From a bacterium (GTDB lineage Bacteria > CAIWAD01): a stretch of 64,000 nt of DNA. Below, piece after piece: positions 36,835-44,377 of this stretch. A model generated the notes under the pieces. It saw nothing but the letters and a program-made list of their open reading frames with translations. It was not told the DNA's origin and made no database searches. A program made the position numbers and the translations under genes. Positions within the stretch are counted from its first letter, which is position 1, and every line of letters starts with the position of its first letter. Location of the stretch: positions 118,838 to 182,837 of the forward strand of contig JAUIFJ010000005.1 in the NCBI GenBank assembly GCA_030429345.1, read 5' to 3'.

Positions 36835-37143
36835 ATGTCGATCAGGTCCTCGAAACTGCGGCCTTTGCCGCTGCGCATCTTCGCATGGAATCCCTACCGC
36901 TTCCATTGCTACGGCGAACCTCCGGGAGATGGCCACGAAGGCGGCATCTTCGTCGCCGACCTCTTTCCGGGCTGGATGATTCCGGGACTCTGGTTCCACG
37001 AGTGGATCGAGCTCCACACCGGCAGCCACCGCCTGGGCGTCTGCGGCGAGATCCTGCTCTACAACCTCCTCTGGCCGCTGTATCACGCCGTCTACCTGCG
37101 CACCGTCCGCGACTATCCGCTGGCCCCGGAGATCATGGAGTAG
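36835..37143 (+). CDS. Small hypothetical protein, possibly membrane-associated
   Basis: This is a 102-residue frame with GC-rich third positions like its neighbours. The product begins MSIRSSKLRPLPLRIF and is rich in Trp, His and Gly. It contains two hydrophobic stretches (about GIFVADLFPGWMIPGLWF, and LGVCGEILLYNLLWPLYHAVYL) that might be membrane segments. AGCGGAA lies a few bases before the ATG. I do not recognise the family. It diverges from the NtrC-type regulator gene and is followed by a palindromic repeat. It could be spurious, but composition and spacing favour a real gene. Confidence -1.
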   Translation: MSIRSSKLRPLPLRIFAWNPYRFHCYGEPPGDGHEGGIFVADLFPGWMIPGLWFHEWIELHTGSHRLGVCGEILLYNLLWPLYHAVYLRTVRDYPLAPEIME

Positions 37144-37186
37144 GCCTCCATCCGCGAACACGATTGTCGTACACACCTTTCCGCCT

Positions 37187-37285
37187 GCCGTCATTCCGCG
37201 GCTTGACCGCGGGATCCTGATCCGCGTCGCAGACCGGAGCCTCCTGCCCGGATCGTGTTCCCCGCATGCGCGGGGATGACGGGCC
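37187..37285. repeat. Palindromic intergenic repeat with CCGTCAT ends
   Basis: The ~99-bp unit has inverted ends (CCGTCATTCC at left and GGGATGACGG at right). Inside are two hairpins: CCGCGG-CTTGA-CCGCGG (37196-37212) and CCCCGC-ATGC-GCGGGG (37260-37275). It resembles the ATTCCC-N8-GGGAAT palindromes (dRS3-like) seen in many bacterial genomes. Confidence -1.
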
Positions 37286-37307
37286 ATGTTGCGCGACGCG
37301 TTCACCC

Positions 37308-38162
37308 TTATTCCAGCCCCAGCATCGAGATCAGCTTCTCCGCCAGGCGCCGCGCGCGGCCTTCGGGAATCGGCGGGATCGCGACCTGGATGTGACACAC
37401 CAGGTCCCCGTCCCCCGGGCGCGCCGGCAGGCCTTTCCCCTTGAGGCGCAGGGTCCACCCGTCCGCGGTGCCCGCCGGCAGGTTCGCGGCGAAGGAGCGG
37501 CCGTCCGGATGCGTCACACGCACCTTGCCGCCCGCCGCGGCACGCAGGGCATGGACAGGCAGCACGCAATGCAGGTCCGCCCCCTCGGCGAAACAGCCCT
37601 CCGGCAGATCGACTTTCAGCTCCAGGCTCAGGCTTCCGGCGGCGCCGCCGTTCCTGCCCGGATGTCCCTGCCCCGGAAAGACCATCTGCGAGCCGGGCAG
37701 CACCGGATCCGGCAGCTGGATCACCAGTTCGCGGCGCAGATGCTCCAAGGGCACCCGGAAGGAGCCGCCGCCTCTCATGCGTTTCAATGGAATGGATACG
37801 CTTCGCTCGACATTCCGCCCGCGAACGGGCGCGGGACCGGAAGAGCCGCTGTCCCGCCGGGAGGCGCTCGAAGCGGCTCCACCGGCTCTTCCCGTGGATC
37901 CTGCGGCCTGTTGGCGCCGGGCACGGGGAGTGCCGAATACGCGGCGATAGTCCCGGTCATAGGAACGCCGCTTGTTCTCGTCGGACAGGACCTGGTAGGC
38001 CTCGTTGAGCAGGGAAAAGCGCTTTCCGGCAAATTCGTCCCCCTGATTTCGATCCGGATGGTGCTCCTTGGCCAGTTTTCGCCAGGATGCCTTGATTTCA
38101 GCCGGAGTCGCCAAAGGATCGACCTGAAGCAGCTGATAATAGTCCTGCAGTTCACTGCTCAT
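37308..38162 (-). CDS. DnaJ/CbpA-type J-domain co-chaperone
   Basis: The 284-residue protein has an N-terminal J domain ([25 protein letters not shown]) with the HPD motif in KEHHPDRN. An Arg/Gly/Ser-rich linker follows (about 75-115). It has no zinc-finger region, and two C-terminal substrate-binding beta domains follow ([13 protein letters not shown] onward, then [12 protein letters not shown]). This is the type II (CbpA-like) layout; it should stimulate DnaK ATPase. Type II proteins are usually about 300 residues, so it is complete. No dnaK is nearby. It ends 22 bases past the palindromic repeat, in convergent arrangement with the small gene at 36835. Confidence -1.
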   Translation of the reverse strand: MSSELQDYYQLLQVDPLATPAEIKASWRKLAKEHHPDRNQGDEFAGKRFSLLNEAYQVLSDENKRRSYDRDYRRVFGTPRARRQQAAGSTGRAGGAASSASRRDSGSSGPAPVRGRNVERSVSIPLKRMRGGGSFRVPLEHLRRELVIQLPDPVLPGSQMVFPGQGHPGRNGGAAGSLSLELKVDLPEGCFAEGADLHCVLPVHALRAAAGGKVRVTHPDGRSFAANLPAGTADGWTLRLKGKGLPARPGDGDLVCHIQVAIPPIPEGRARRLAEKLISMLGLE

Positions 38163-38483
38163 GTGCGACTCACTGTGGAGGTGGGACAGGCGGCCGGGAC
38201 GAAGCTTGCCGCCAGGCGCCGGAGCGGATGGGAAATTTTTACATCCGCCTGAATATACAGGACTTGCGCGATCAATGGATGGCGCCCTGTTACGAAAAGG
38301 TACCAGCTACCAGCGCATTCTGCCAGCCACCAGCGACTGCCATGGCATCCCAGATGACTGCGAAGAGGAACCCGCCCTTGTTTTTCAAGGGCTTGAACTC
38401 GGCAAGTTCTGAACTGAGCAAGTTCCTCGGCAACTGGCCCTTCCTTTGCAAAATAAGGGACAGGCAACGAACAGGAGGAAAAT
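38163..38483. other. 321-bp intergenic region with promoter
   Basis: It lies between the divergent J-domain gene and the FlgM-like gene. It contains the sigma54-like site at 38435-38450 and an imperfect direct repeat (ACCAGC-TACCAGCGCATTCTGCCAGCCACCAGC, near 38303-38335). No gene is supported. Confidence -1.
38435..38450 (+). promoter_or_regulatory. Putative sigma54 (-24/-12) promoter of the FlgM-like gene
   Basis: The site TGGCCCTTCCTTTGCA has the -24 part TGGC.C, a perfect -12 part TTTGCA, and GG to GC spacing of 10. The predicted start lies about 23 bases before the ATG at 38484, leaving just enough room for the strong ribosome site. Confidence -1.
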
Positions 38484-38777
38484 ATGTCCAGTAGCCAGCA
38501 GATCCACATCAGTGAAACCCTTCGCAGTTTCAAGCTCCACAAGCGCGATTTCGAGAAGCGCATGTCGGAGGTACGCAAAGAGCGTGACGATCTGCGTCAC
38601 CTGGTGGCCCTGCCCGTCAATCCGCGCAGCAAGCAGATTTCCCTGAAGGACTCGGAAAAAGATTCCCGCCTGGTCGAGATCTTTGATCGGGTCGAGGATG
38701 GTCGCTACTACCAGAAGGAAATGGCCGAAATGGTCAGCGAGCGGATCATGTCCAAGCTCTGGAACATCAACTTCTAG
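38484..38777 (+). CDS. Small FlgM-like (anti-sigma28-like) protein
   Basis: The 97-residue protein has a charged helical N-terminal half (HKRDFEKRMSEVRKERDDLRHL). Its C-terminal segment, SRLVEIFDRVEDGRYYQKEMAEMVSERI (split here: IFDRVEDGRYYQKE, then MAEMVSERIMSKL), resembles the conserved part of FlgM, I..RI.DG.Y......A..L. FlgM binds sigma28 and delays late flagellar genes. No flagellar gene is in the window, so the role may differ. AGGAGG sits six bases before the ATG, and a good sigma54-like promoter precedes it, as is usual for middle flagellar genes. A strong terminator follows, so it is a single-gene unit. The similarity is weak; a hypothetical protein is the safe fallback. Confidence -1.
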   Translation: MSSSQQIHISETLRSFKLHKRDFEKRMSEVRKERDDLRHLVALPVNPRSKQISLKDSEKDSRLVEIFDRVEDGRYYQKEMAEMVSERIMSKLWNINF

Positions 38778-38839
38778 AAGAATTCACTTGCCGCCGGGTT
38801 TTCCCCCTTGAGCCCCGCGGCTTCGCGCACGACGCGTTG

Positions 38840-38869
38840 AAGGGACTCGCCGACAGGCGGGTCCCTTTT
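38840..38869 (+). terminator. Intrinsic terminator of the FlgM-like gene
   Basis: Arms AAGGGACTCGCC and GGCGGGTCCCTT (11 of 12 pairs) around GACA are followed by TTCTCTT. It lies about 60 bases after the stop. Confidence -1.
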
Positions 38870-38979
38870 CTCTTGCCCGGGAATGGGATCCGGCACCGGG
38901 TGTGGAAGTTGTCGAGGAAGCAGGCTTTCCACCAATTCCGTCGCCCCCGCGAAGGCGGGGGCCTATCTTTTGGGAGCGC

Positions 38980-39051
38980 GGAACCTCTTGCGTGCGGGAA
39001 CCGTCTCCGCGGGAGGTGGAACCTCTCGCGTGGGGGGAACCGTCTCCGCGG
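38980..39051. repeat. Two tandem ~34-bp direct repeats, 38-bp period
   Basis: Both units read GGAACCTCT.GCGTG.GGG, then AACCGTCTCCGCGG. They differ at two or three bases and are separated by AGGTG-like sequence. Each ends in a CCGCGG half of a hairpin. Only two units are present, with no constant-length spacer array, so this is not CRISPR. Confidence -1.
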
Positions 39052-39201
39052 ATTGGCACCCGCGGCTACTATTCTGTCGCCGCATTGCGGCCTTTGCGCT
39101 TGGGTTCATTTGTAGTTGTTGGGACACCGCGTAGTCTGCGGATTCCTTTCTGGCCATGGTCGCACTTCATACTTTGTGTCATCCAATCCAGAGGGAGACT
39201 C

Positions 39202-40671
39202 ATGAAGACCTTGATCCACTTTTGCCTGTATATGCTCCTGGCCATGCCCGCTATGGCGCAGGATCCCGCCAGCCTGCCGTCCGGGAATGAAGATGAAACG
39301 CGCATGCGCACCAGCCTCGGCATTGGGGCGGTGACCATTGACGGCAAGACCTGGCAGCAGGTCAGCCTGCGCCCGGAAATTCCGATCGGCAAGCTGGGCA
39401 TCGCCCTGGACCTGACGCTCTATTTCGACGAAGAGGGCAACCTCCGCGAGGAGGACTGGGATGAGGTGGGCGACATCCTGGACAAGATCTACTACGTGCG
39501 CTGGGGGCACAAGGGCGATCCGCTGTACATCAAGGGCGGCAGCCTGGACAATGTGACCATCGGCTACGGGCTGCTGGTCAAGCGCTACTCGAATGCCGTC
39601 GAATATCCGCAGGTGCGTCGCACGGGCTTCGAGTTCGACGCGCGCCCGGGAAAGATCCAGCTGGAAGGCCTGCTGGCCAACATTCGCGAGCTGAATGGTC
39701 CGGGCCTGCTCAGCCTGCGCGCCAGTTATCCCGTGATCGGCAAGCTGCGCGCCGGGGCGATGATCGCAATGGACGGCAACGCCTACGCCGGCATCGACGA
39801 CCAGGACGGCGACCGCGTGCCCGACCAGCTAGACCGCTACCCGGACGCCGACGACGCCACCCAGCAGACATCCTGGCGCACGCTGCACGACAGCTTTCCC
39901 GGTGTGGTCGAGGGCCTGGCCGACTACCCGGGCAACGACTGGGTGCTTGGCGACCTGCCGGACTACCGTGATACAGAAGAGGACATCTTCGCCTACGGCG
40001 TCGATCTTGGCTACGAACTGCTGCCCAACCTGGATCTCTACTTCCAGTACGCCGGCTTCAGCGACTACGGCAGCGGCATCGCGCCCGGCATCCGCTGGCG
40101 GCCCCTGCACTGGCTAAGCGCCGGCCTGGAGTACCGCGACTACGGCGACGAGTTCATCGGCGAGTTCTTCGACCGCAGCTACGACCTGGAGCGGACCTAT
40201 TTCAGCGCCAACGGCGATACGCTGTATACGAAAGAGGAGCTGCTGCGCACGGCCCCGGCCATGAGCGGCTTCTACGCCGACGCCCACGCCAACCTGTTCA
40301 ACATCCTCAACCTTTTTGCCGCGTATACCAGCATGAAGCCCAAGGAGCAGACGATCCTCGTGGACGGCGCGGCCATCCAGACCGTGGATTCCAACAGCCT
40401 GCGCGCGGTGGCCGGGCTGAACATGGCGCGGATTCCCAAGCTCAGCGAACTCAGCGCGTATTACCAGCAGACGAATGTCGAGAAGCTCTTCGAATTGAAG
40501 ACGCCCTCCGCCCTGCACGGCGTACGCCTGGGCTACGAGATGGCGCCCGGCGTCAGCCTGCTGCTGCACTGGCGCACCAACTACCAGGATGTCAACGGCG
40601 ACCACGAGATCAAGGGCGACGAGGAGACCGTGCGCACCTTCCTCGTCGAGACGATGTTCCAGCTGAACTAG
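39202..40671 (+). CDS. Outer-membrane beta-barrel protein
   Basis: The 489-residue protein has a signal peptide (MKTLIHFCLYMLLAMPAMA, cleavage before QDP). The body is made of alternating-residue beta strands rich in Tyr, Trp and Phe (DLYFQYAGFSDYGSG, HWLSAGLEYRDYGDEF, SLLLHWRTNYQDVN) and ends with aromatic-Gln-Leu-Asn (MFQLN). This is typical of an outer-membrane barrel. In the middle lies a calcium-binding-like insert, DDQDGDRVPDQLDRYPDADD. GGGAG is six bases before the ATG at 39202. The in-frame extension upstream runs through repeat DNA and is rejected. The transport substrate or role is unknown, and it appears to be a single-gene unit. Confidence -1.
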   Translation: MKTLIHFCLYMLLAMPAMAQDPASLPSGNEDETRMRTSLGIGAVTIDGKTWQQVSLRPEIPIGKLGIALDLTLYFDEEGNLREEDWDEVGDILDKIYYVRWGHKGDPLYIKGGSLDNVTIGYGLLVKRYSNAVEYPQVRRTGFEFDARPGKIQLEGLLANIRELNGPGLLSLRASYPVIGKLRAGAMIAMDGNAYAGIDDQDGDRVPDQLDRYPDADDATQQTSWRTLHDSFPGVVEGLADYPGNDWVLGDLPDYRDTEEDIFAYGVDLGYELLPNLDLYFQYAGFSDYGSGIAPGIRWRPLHWLSAGLEYRDYGDEFIGEFFDRSYDLERTYFSANGDTLYTKEELLRTAPAMSGFYADAHANLFNILNLFAAYTSMKPKEQTILVDGAAIQTVDSNSLRAVAGLNMARIPKLSELSAYYQQTNVEKLFELKTPSALHGVRLGYEMAPGVSLLLHWRTNYQDVNGDHEIKGDEETVRTFLVETMFQLN

Positions 40672-40703
40672 GAAGTACTCGCGCGGAGAGCCTTTCAATC
40701 CAT

Positions 40704-40750
40704 CCGCCGTGCAACGGCGGACCAACCATAGCCGCATGTGAAACATGCGG
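40704..40750. repeat. REP-like two-hairpin element, copy C
   Basis: CCGCCGT-GCA-ACGGCGG (40704-40720) and CCGCATGT-GAA-ACATGCGG (40732-40750) are perfect hairpins joined by ACCAACCATAG. It lies between the stop at 40671 and the ATG at 40775. Confidence -1.
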
Positions 40751-40774
40751 ACCAAAATCGAATCGCATCATCCC

Positions 40775-41329
40775 ATGGCCAAGTTCATCGAGAGTATCAC
40801 AGCAGACCTTCGCGCCTTCATCGAGGCGCAGCAGGTCTTTTTCGTTGCCACCGGAATGGCCGAGGGGCGAATCAACCTCAGCCCGAAAGGCCTGGACAGC
40901 CTGCGCGTAGTCGACGAACGAAGCGTGCTCTGGCTCAACCTGAGCGGGAGCGGCAACGAGACGGCGACTCACCTGCGCGAGGACGGACGCATCACGCTCA
41001 TGTTCTGCGCCTTCGAGGGACGCCCGAAGATCCTGCGCCTCTATGGCACGGCAAAGGCCTGGCACCCGGACGAGCCGCGCTGGGCCGAACTGCGCCCGCA
41101 GTTGCCCGAGACTCCCGGGGCGCGGCAGGTCATCGAGATGCAGGTCGAATCGCTGCAGACCTCCTGCGGCTTCGGAGTTCCCGAGTACACCTTCCAGGGC
41201 CAGCGCGAAATGCTCTTCGATTGGGCCGAAAAGAAGGAGGCGGGTGACGGTCTGGAGCACTACTGGCAGACAAAGAACCACACCAGCATCGATGGCCACA
41301 AAACGGGAATCCTTCCGGAGGATCGCTAG
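40775..41329 (+). CDS. Pyridoxamine 5'-phosphate oxidase-like (FMN-binding split-barrel) protein
   Basis: The 184-residue protein opens MAKFIESITADLRAFIEAQQVFFVAT and continues with GRINLSPKGLDSLRV, VLWLNLSGSGNET and GRITLMFCAFEGRPKILRLYGTA. This is the PNPOx-fold pattern found in uncharacterised flavin- or F420-binding oxidoreductases, not in true PdxH. The ATG at 40775 is chosen because the upstream ATG at 40745 lies inside a REP-like hairpin. No strong ribosome site is visible, so translation may start weakly. The cofactor cannot be decided from sequence alone. Confidence -1.
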   Translation: MAKFIESITADLRAFIEAQQVFFVATGMAEGRINLSPKGLDSLRVVDERSVLWLNLSGSGNETATHLREDGRITLMFCAFEGRPKILRLYGTAKAWHPDEPRWAELRPQLPETPGARQVIEMQVESLQTSCGFGVPEYTFQGQREMLFDWAEKKEAGDGLEHYWQTKNHTSIDGHKTGILPEDR

Positions 41330-41484
41330 GGCCCAGGGGCCTATGGCGGTGCCAGGGTTGCAGCTCTCTCGTATTGCTCTCGCGCCGCGGGCTTACGACC
41401 GCGGCTATTCGCTTGATCCAGCCCTTGCCAAACAACCTGCGCCCGCCCGCACACCCACTTCATACTTCGTACTTCAACCTTATT

Positions 41485-42240
41485 CTATAGCCCCTTCAGC
41501 TTCGTCACCACCCAGGTACCGCCGCGCTCCTTGTCGCGGTGGGCGTCGAGCACGCCGTGTTTCATGGCGTCCTCCAGCAGTTCGCCGAAGTTGGAATAGC
41601 CGTAGCCGCTCTCGTTGAAGGAGGGGTTCTTGCGCTTGATGGTGTCCTTGACCATCGAGGCGTAGAGCACTTCCTGGCCCTCGCGGATCAGGGCGTTGAT
41701 CGCCGTGACGACGGCCTTGAAAGCGGGCAGCTTCTCCTTCGGCAGGCGGGTCTGACCCTGCTTGCCTTCGCTGCGCTTCAGCTCCTCGCCCAGCTCCTCG
41801 TAGTACAGGAACTCGTCGCAGTTCTCGACCAGCAGCACGGACGTCGAATCCTTCATGCCGATGCCGACGACCATCTTGTTGTTCTCCCGCAGCTTCCCGA
41901 CGAGGGGGCTGAAGTCGCTGTCGCCGCTGACGATGACGAAGGTGTTGATGTGCGTATTGGTGTGACACAAATCCAGGGCGTCGACCACCAGTCGAATGTC
42001 CGCGCTGTTCTTGCCGGTCACGCTGCGCTTGGGAATGTCGATCAGCTCGATGGCGTGCTGGTGCAGGGCGGCCTTGTACTTGTCGTAGTACTTCCAGTCG
42101 GCGTAGGCCTTCTTGGCGATGATGCGGCCTTTTTCCAGCAATCGGTCCAGCACGAGCCGGATCTCGAAATTGTTCTTCTTGCCCTTCATGCCGATGGCGA
42201 TGTTGTCGAAATCGATGAAGAGGGCCAGGTTCTGTTCCAT
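41485..42240 (-). CDS. NYN domain protein with C-terminal OST-HTH/LOTUS domain
   Basis: The 251-residue protein has an N-terminal NYN (PIN-like nuclease) domain of the LabA type: LALFIDFDNIAIG, SADIRLVVDALDL and FVIVSGDSDFSPLVGKL, which supply the acidic metal-binding residues. The C terminus (AVVTAINALIREGQEVLYASMVKD through YGYSNFGELLEDAMKHGVL) resembles an OST-HTH/LOTUS RNA-binding domain. The combination is typical of bacterial NYN-LOTUS proteins, thought to be RNases. I start at ATG 42240 (MEQNLALF). A GTG at 42291 would add 17 residues with no family support. The ribosome site is poor in either case. It converges with the flavin-fold gene. Confidence -1.
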   Translation of the reverse strand: MEQNLALFIDFDNIAIGMKGKKNNFEIRLVLDRLLEKGRIIAKKAYADWKYYDKYKAALHQHAIELIDIPKRSVTGKNSADIRLVVDALDLCHTNTHINTFVIVSGDSDFSPLVGKLRENNKMVVGIGMKDSTSVLLVENCDEFLYYEELGEELKRSEGKQGQTRLPKEKLPAFKAVVTAINALIREGQEVLYASMVKDTIKRKNPSFNESGYGYSNFGELLEDAMKHGVLDAHRDKERGGTWVVTKLKGL

Positions 42241-42330
42241 TGGGGGATTGCTTTCGTTTTCGGTGTCACGCGGTCCCTCAAGACCTCGCACGGAGGCGCA
42301 GAGGAGACTGAGTACACGGAGAGATACTTG

Positions 42331-43440
42331 TCAGTCGGGGATCCGCCAGTCGAAGACGGACCCGGTCAGGGCGGCCGGTTGCCGGCCGCCTTCCTTGCAT
42401 TCGGAATCGATGATGGCCTGCATGTCCTGCGGCAGCGGGGCCTCGAACTCCATCCGCTTCTGTGTCACGGGGTGGACGAAGCCCATGCGCCAGCTGTGCA
42501 GGGCCTGGCGGTCCAGGCCGGCCAGGTAGCGCTTCGCCCGCGGCACCCGGTCGCCGACGAAGCCGGCGCGCTTCTCGTCGCGGCCGCTGTATACGGGATC
42601 ACCGAAGACGGGATGCCCGAGGGCCTCCATGTGCAGGCGGATCTGGTGCGTGCGTCCCGTCTCCAGCTTGAGCTCCAGCAGCGAGAGGAAATCGTAGCTC
42701 GCCGCCGTACGATAATGTGTCACGGCCCGCCGTCCCCGCCCTTCGTGGACGATGGCCATGCGCAGACGGTCGCGCAGGTCGCGGCCGATCTCCGCGTCGA
42801 TCGTTCCGGCCAGGCTGCGCGGCCGGGTCCAGACAATGGCCCGGTAGAGGCGATGGATCGTTCGGTCATGAAACATCTTCGACAGGCCGCGCGTGGCCTC
42901 CGGCGTCTTGCCGACGACCATCAGCCCCGTCGTGCCGCGATCCAGGCGGTGGACGATTCCGGGCCGGAACTGCTCGTCCGCCTCTTCGGGCAGATCCTCC
43001 AGGTAGGCCATCAGGGCATTGACCAGCGTGCCCGTGTAGCAGCCTCTCGCCGGATGGATCACCATCTCCGCGTCCTTGTCGATCACCAGCAGGTGCTCGT
43101 CCTCGTGCAGGATGTCCAGGGGAATGGTTTCGGCGCGGACGACGGGTTTCGGCATGCGGGGAATGCTCAACCGCACGACCTGGCCCGGCTGGACCTTCTC
43201 CGAAGGGCGTGATACGGCGCGTTCGTCTACCGTGATCTGTCCCTCCTCGATCAGCCCCTGGATGCGGCTGCGGGACACGAAGCCGATCTGCCGCGCCAGG
43301 AAGACATCGATGCGCTCCATGCGCTGGTTCGGGCCGATGGCAAGCTCCAGATCCTCGATGTACTCGACTCCCGCAGGTCTTTCCTCCGGCGCGTCTCCGG
43401 AAAGAAAAGTCACACGGTTGCGTCGTTTGCTAGGACTCAT
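42331..43440 (-). CDS. rluD: RluA/RluD-family pseudouridine synthase
   Basis: The 369-residue protein has an S4 RNA-binding domain (RIDVFLARQIGFVSRSRIQGLIEEGQ) followed by the synthase core. The catalytic Asp is in HRLDRGTTGLMVVGKT, with GRTHQIRLHMEALGHPVFGDPVY further on. It converts uridines in rRNA to pseudouridine; which site is not certain from sequence, and RluD (23S helix 69) is the usual member linked to lspA. The ATG at 43440 overlaps the end of lspA by 11 bases, with GGAG about nine bases upstream. It is the last gene of the yggS-to-rluD operon. Confidence -1.
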   Translation of the reverse strand: MSPSKRRNRVTFLSGDAPEERPAGVEYIEDLELAIGPNQRMERIDVFLARQIGFVSRSRIQGLIEEGQITVDERAVSRPSEKVQPGQVVRLSIPRMPKPVVRAETIPLDILHEDEHLLVIDKDAEMVIHPARGCYTGTLVNALMAYLEDLPEEADEQFRPGIVHRLDRGTTGLMVVGKTPEATRGLSKMFHDRTIHRLYRAIVWTRPRSLAGTIDAEIGRDLRDRLRMAIVHEGRGRRAVTHYRTAASYDFLSLLELKLETGRTHQIRLHMEALGHPVFGDPVYSGRDEKRAGFVGDRVPRAKRYLAGLDRQALHSWRMGFVHPVTQKRMEFEAPLPQDMQAIIDSECKEGGRQPAALTGSVFDWRIPD

Positions 43441-44005
43441 CGCCCGCGGCTCCGCCCGGGTTGGTCGGCAGGGGCACATCGTCCAGCTTGCCCGCCATGG
43501 ACAGGCCGATAATCAGCAGCATGCCCACGAAAATGAAGCTGTCGGCAATGTTGAAAACCCACCAGCGGTCCAGGAAGAAGCCCCCGAAGTCAATCGGGCC
43601 CAGCTGGAAGGCGGGAATGGCAATGTCGGGAATGTCTACATCCAGCATGTCGGTGACCGCGCCCAGGAAGAGCCGGTCGATCAGGTTGCCGAGCGCGCCA
43701 CCGATCACCCAGGGCAGGATGCGGGCCATGATGCGGTTGCCCGCCGGTTCCGGATCGGCGATCAGGCGCAGCAGCCACCAGCCCAGCCCGATCACGGCGA
43801 TGATCGATACTCCCGTCAGCACCGGCATCGAGAACAGCCCGATACCCATGACGGCGGCCCGGTTCTCGACAAAGGTCAAGCGGAAGAACTCACCGATCAC
43901 GGCGTGGGATTCCCCCGGCACCATGGATTGTCGTACAAGCCACTTGACCAGCTGGTCCACCAGGACACAGGCAGCAATGATGAGAAGGGCGATCCGTCGT
44001 GTGAT
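43430..44005 (-). CDS. lspA: Lipoprotein signal peptidase (signal peptidase II)
   Basis: LspA removes signal peptides from prolipoproteins in the inner membrane. The motifs are DQLVKWL, ENRAAVMGIG, GGALGNLIDRL and FNIADSFIFVG; the two catalytic Asp are in LIDR and IADS. The first transmembrane helix (RRIALLIIAACVLVDQLV) lies upstream of the only canonical start codon, GTG at 43960, which has no ribosome site and would cut that helix. In the same frame, ATC at 44005 stands seven bases after AAGGA and directly follows the stop of the upstream gene. I therefore place the start at ATC (191 residues), as in rare infC-like ATT starts. A sequencing error is the other explanation. The gene sits in a tightly packed operon. 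Confidence -1.
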   Translation of the reverse strand: MTRRIALLIIAACVLVDQLVKWLVRQSMVPGESHAVIGEFFRLTFVENRAAVMGIGLFSMPVLTGVSIIAVIGLGWWLLRLIADPEPAGNRIMARILPWVIGGALGNLIDRLFLGAVTDMLDVDIPDIAIPAFQLGPIDFGGFFLDRWWVFNIADSFIFVGMLLIIGLSMAGKLDDVPLPTNPGGAAGDES

Positions 44006-44008
44006 GAC

Positions 44009-44377
44009 TCAGTCCTTGTGCTCGATGCAGGTCTTGGCGGTCGGAACGGCCTTCAGCCGGCCCACGCCGATCGGCGAACCGCATACCGCGCACTGGCCGT
44101 ACTTGCCGGAACGGATGCGCTCGAGGGCCGCTTCCAGGTTCTTGATGAACTTGCCCTGTCGCTGGGCGAACATCATCATTTTTTCGCGTTCCTGGGCGTC
44201 GGTTCCCTGGTCGGCCATGTGGAGCGAATAGGTGCTGTTCTCGCCGGAGGAATTGGACAGGCCCTCTTCCAGCTCCTTTCGGCTGTACTCCAGCTCCTCG
44301 CGGGCGTTGTACAGCTTCTTCTCGAGCACGGCTTTCAGCTCGTCCAGTTCCTGTTGGCTTAGAGGTTGTGCGTTCAT
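44009..44377 (-). CDS. TraR/DksA-family zinc-finger protein
   Basis: The 122-residue protein has an N-terminal coiled coil (LSQQELDELKAVLEKKLYNAREELEY) with acidic residues near the tip, and a C-terminal zinc finger CAVCGSPIGVGRLKAVPTAKTC. The fourth ligand position appears to be His (TCIEHK) instead of Cys. DksA-type proteins enter the secondary channel of RNA polymerase and work with ppGpp; small ones of this shape are common beside lspA. Its ATG overlaps the ileS stop (ATGA), with GGAG six bases upstream, so it is translationally coupled. It may act as a general regulator, or it may be a non-DksA member; the sequence does not settle this. Confidence -1.
   Translation of the reverse strand: MNAQPLSQQELDELKAVLEKKLYNAREELEYSRKELEEGLSNSSGENSTYSLHMADQGTDAQEREKMMMFAQRQGKFIKNLEAALERIRSGKYGQCAVCGSPIGVGRLKAVPTAKTCIEHKD

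Larger units (their letters stand above)
38778..39201. other. 424-bp gene-free region with terminator and repeats
   Basis: It holds the terminator at 38840-38869, a CCCCCGC-GAAG-GCGGGGG palindrome (38945-38961), and two near-identical direct units (38980-39012, 39018-39051). Frames that run through it continue into the gene at 39202, but the repeat content argues against coding. Confidence -1.

Noticed and set aside
38980..39051. Short CRISPR-like array
   Set aside because: There are only two units of about 34 bases, the gap between them is only about 5 bases, and no cas genes are present.
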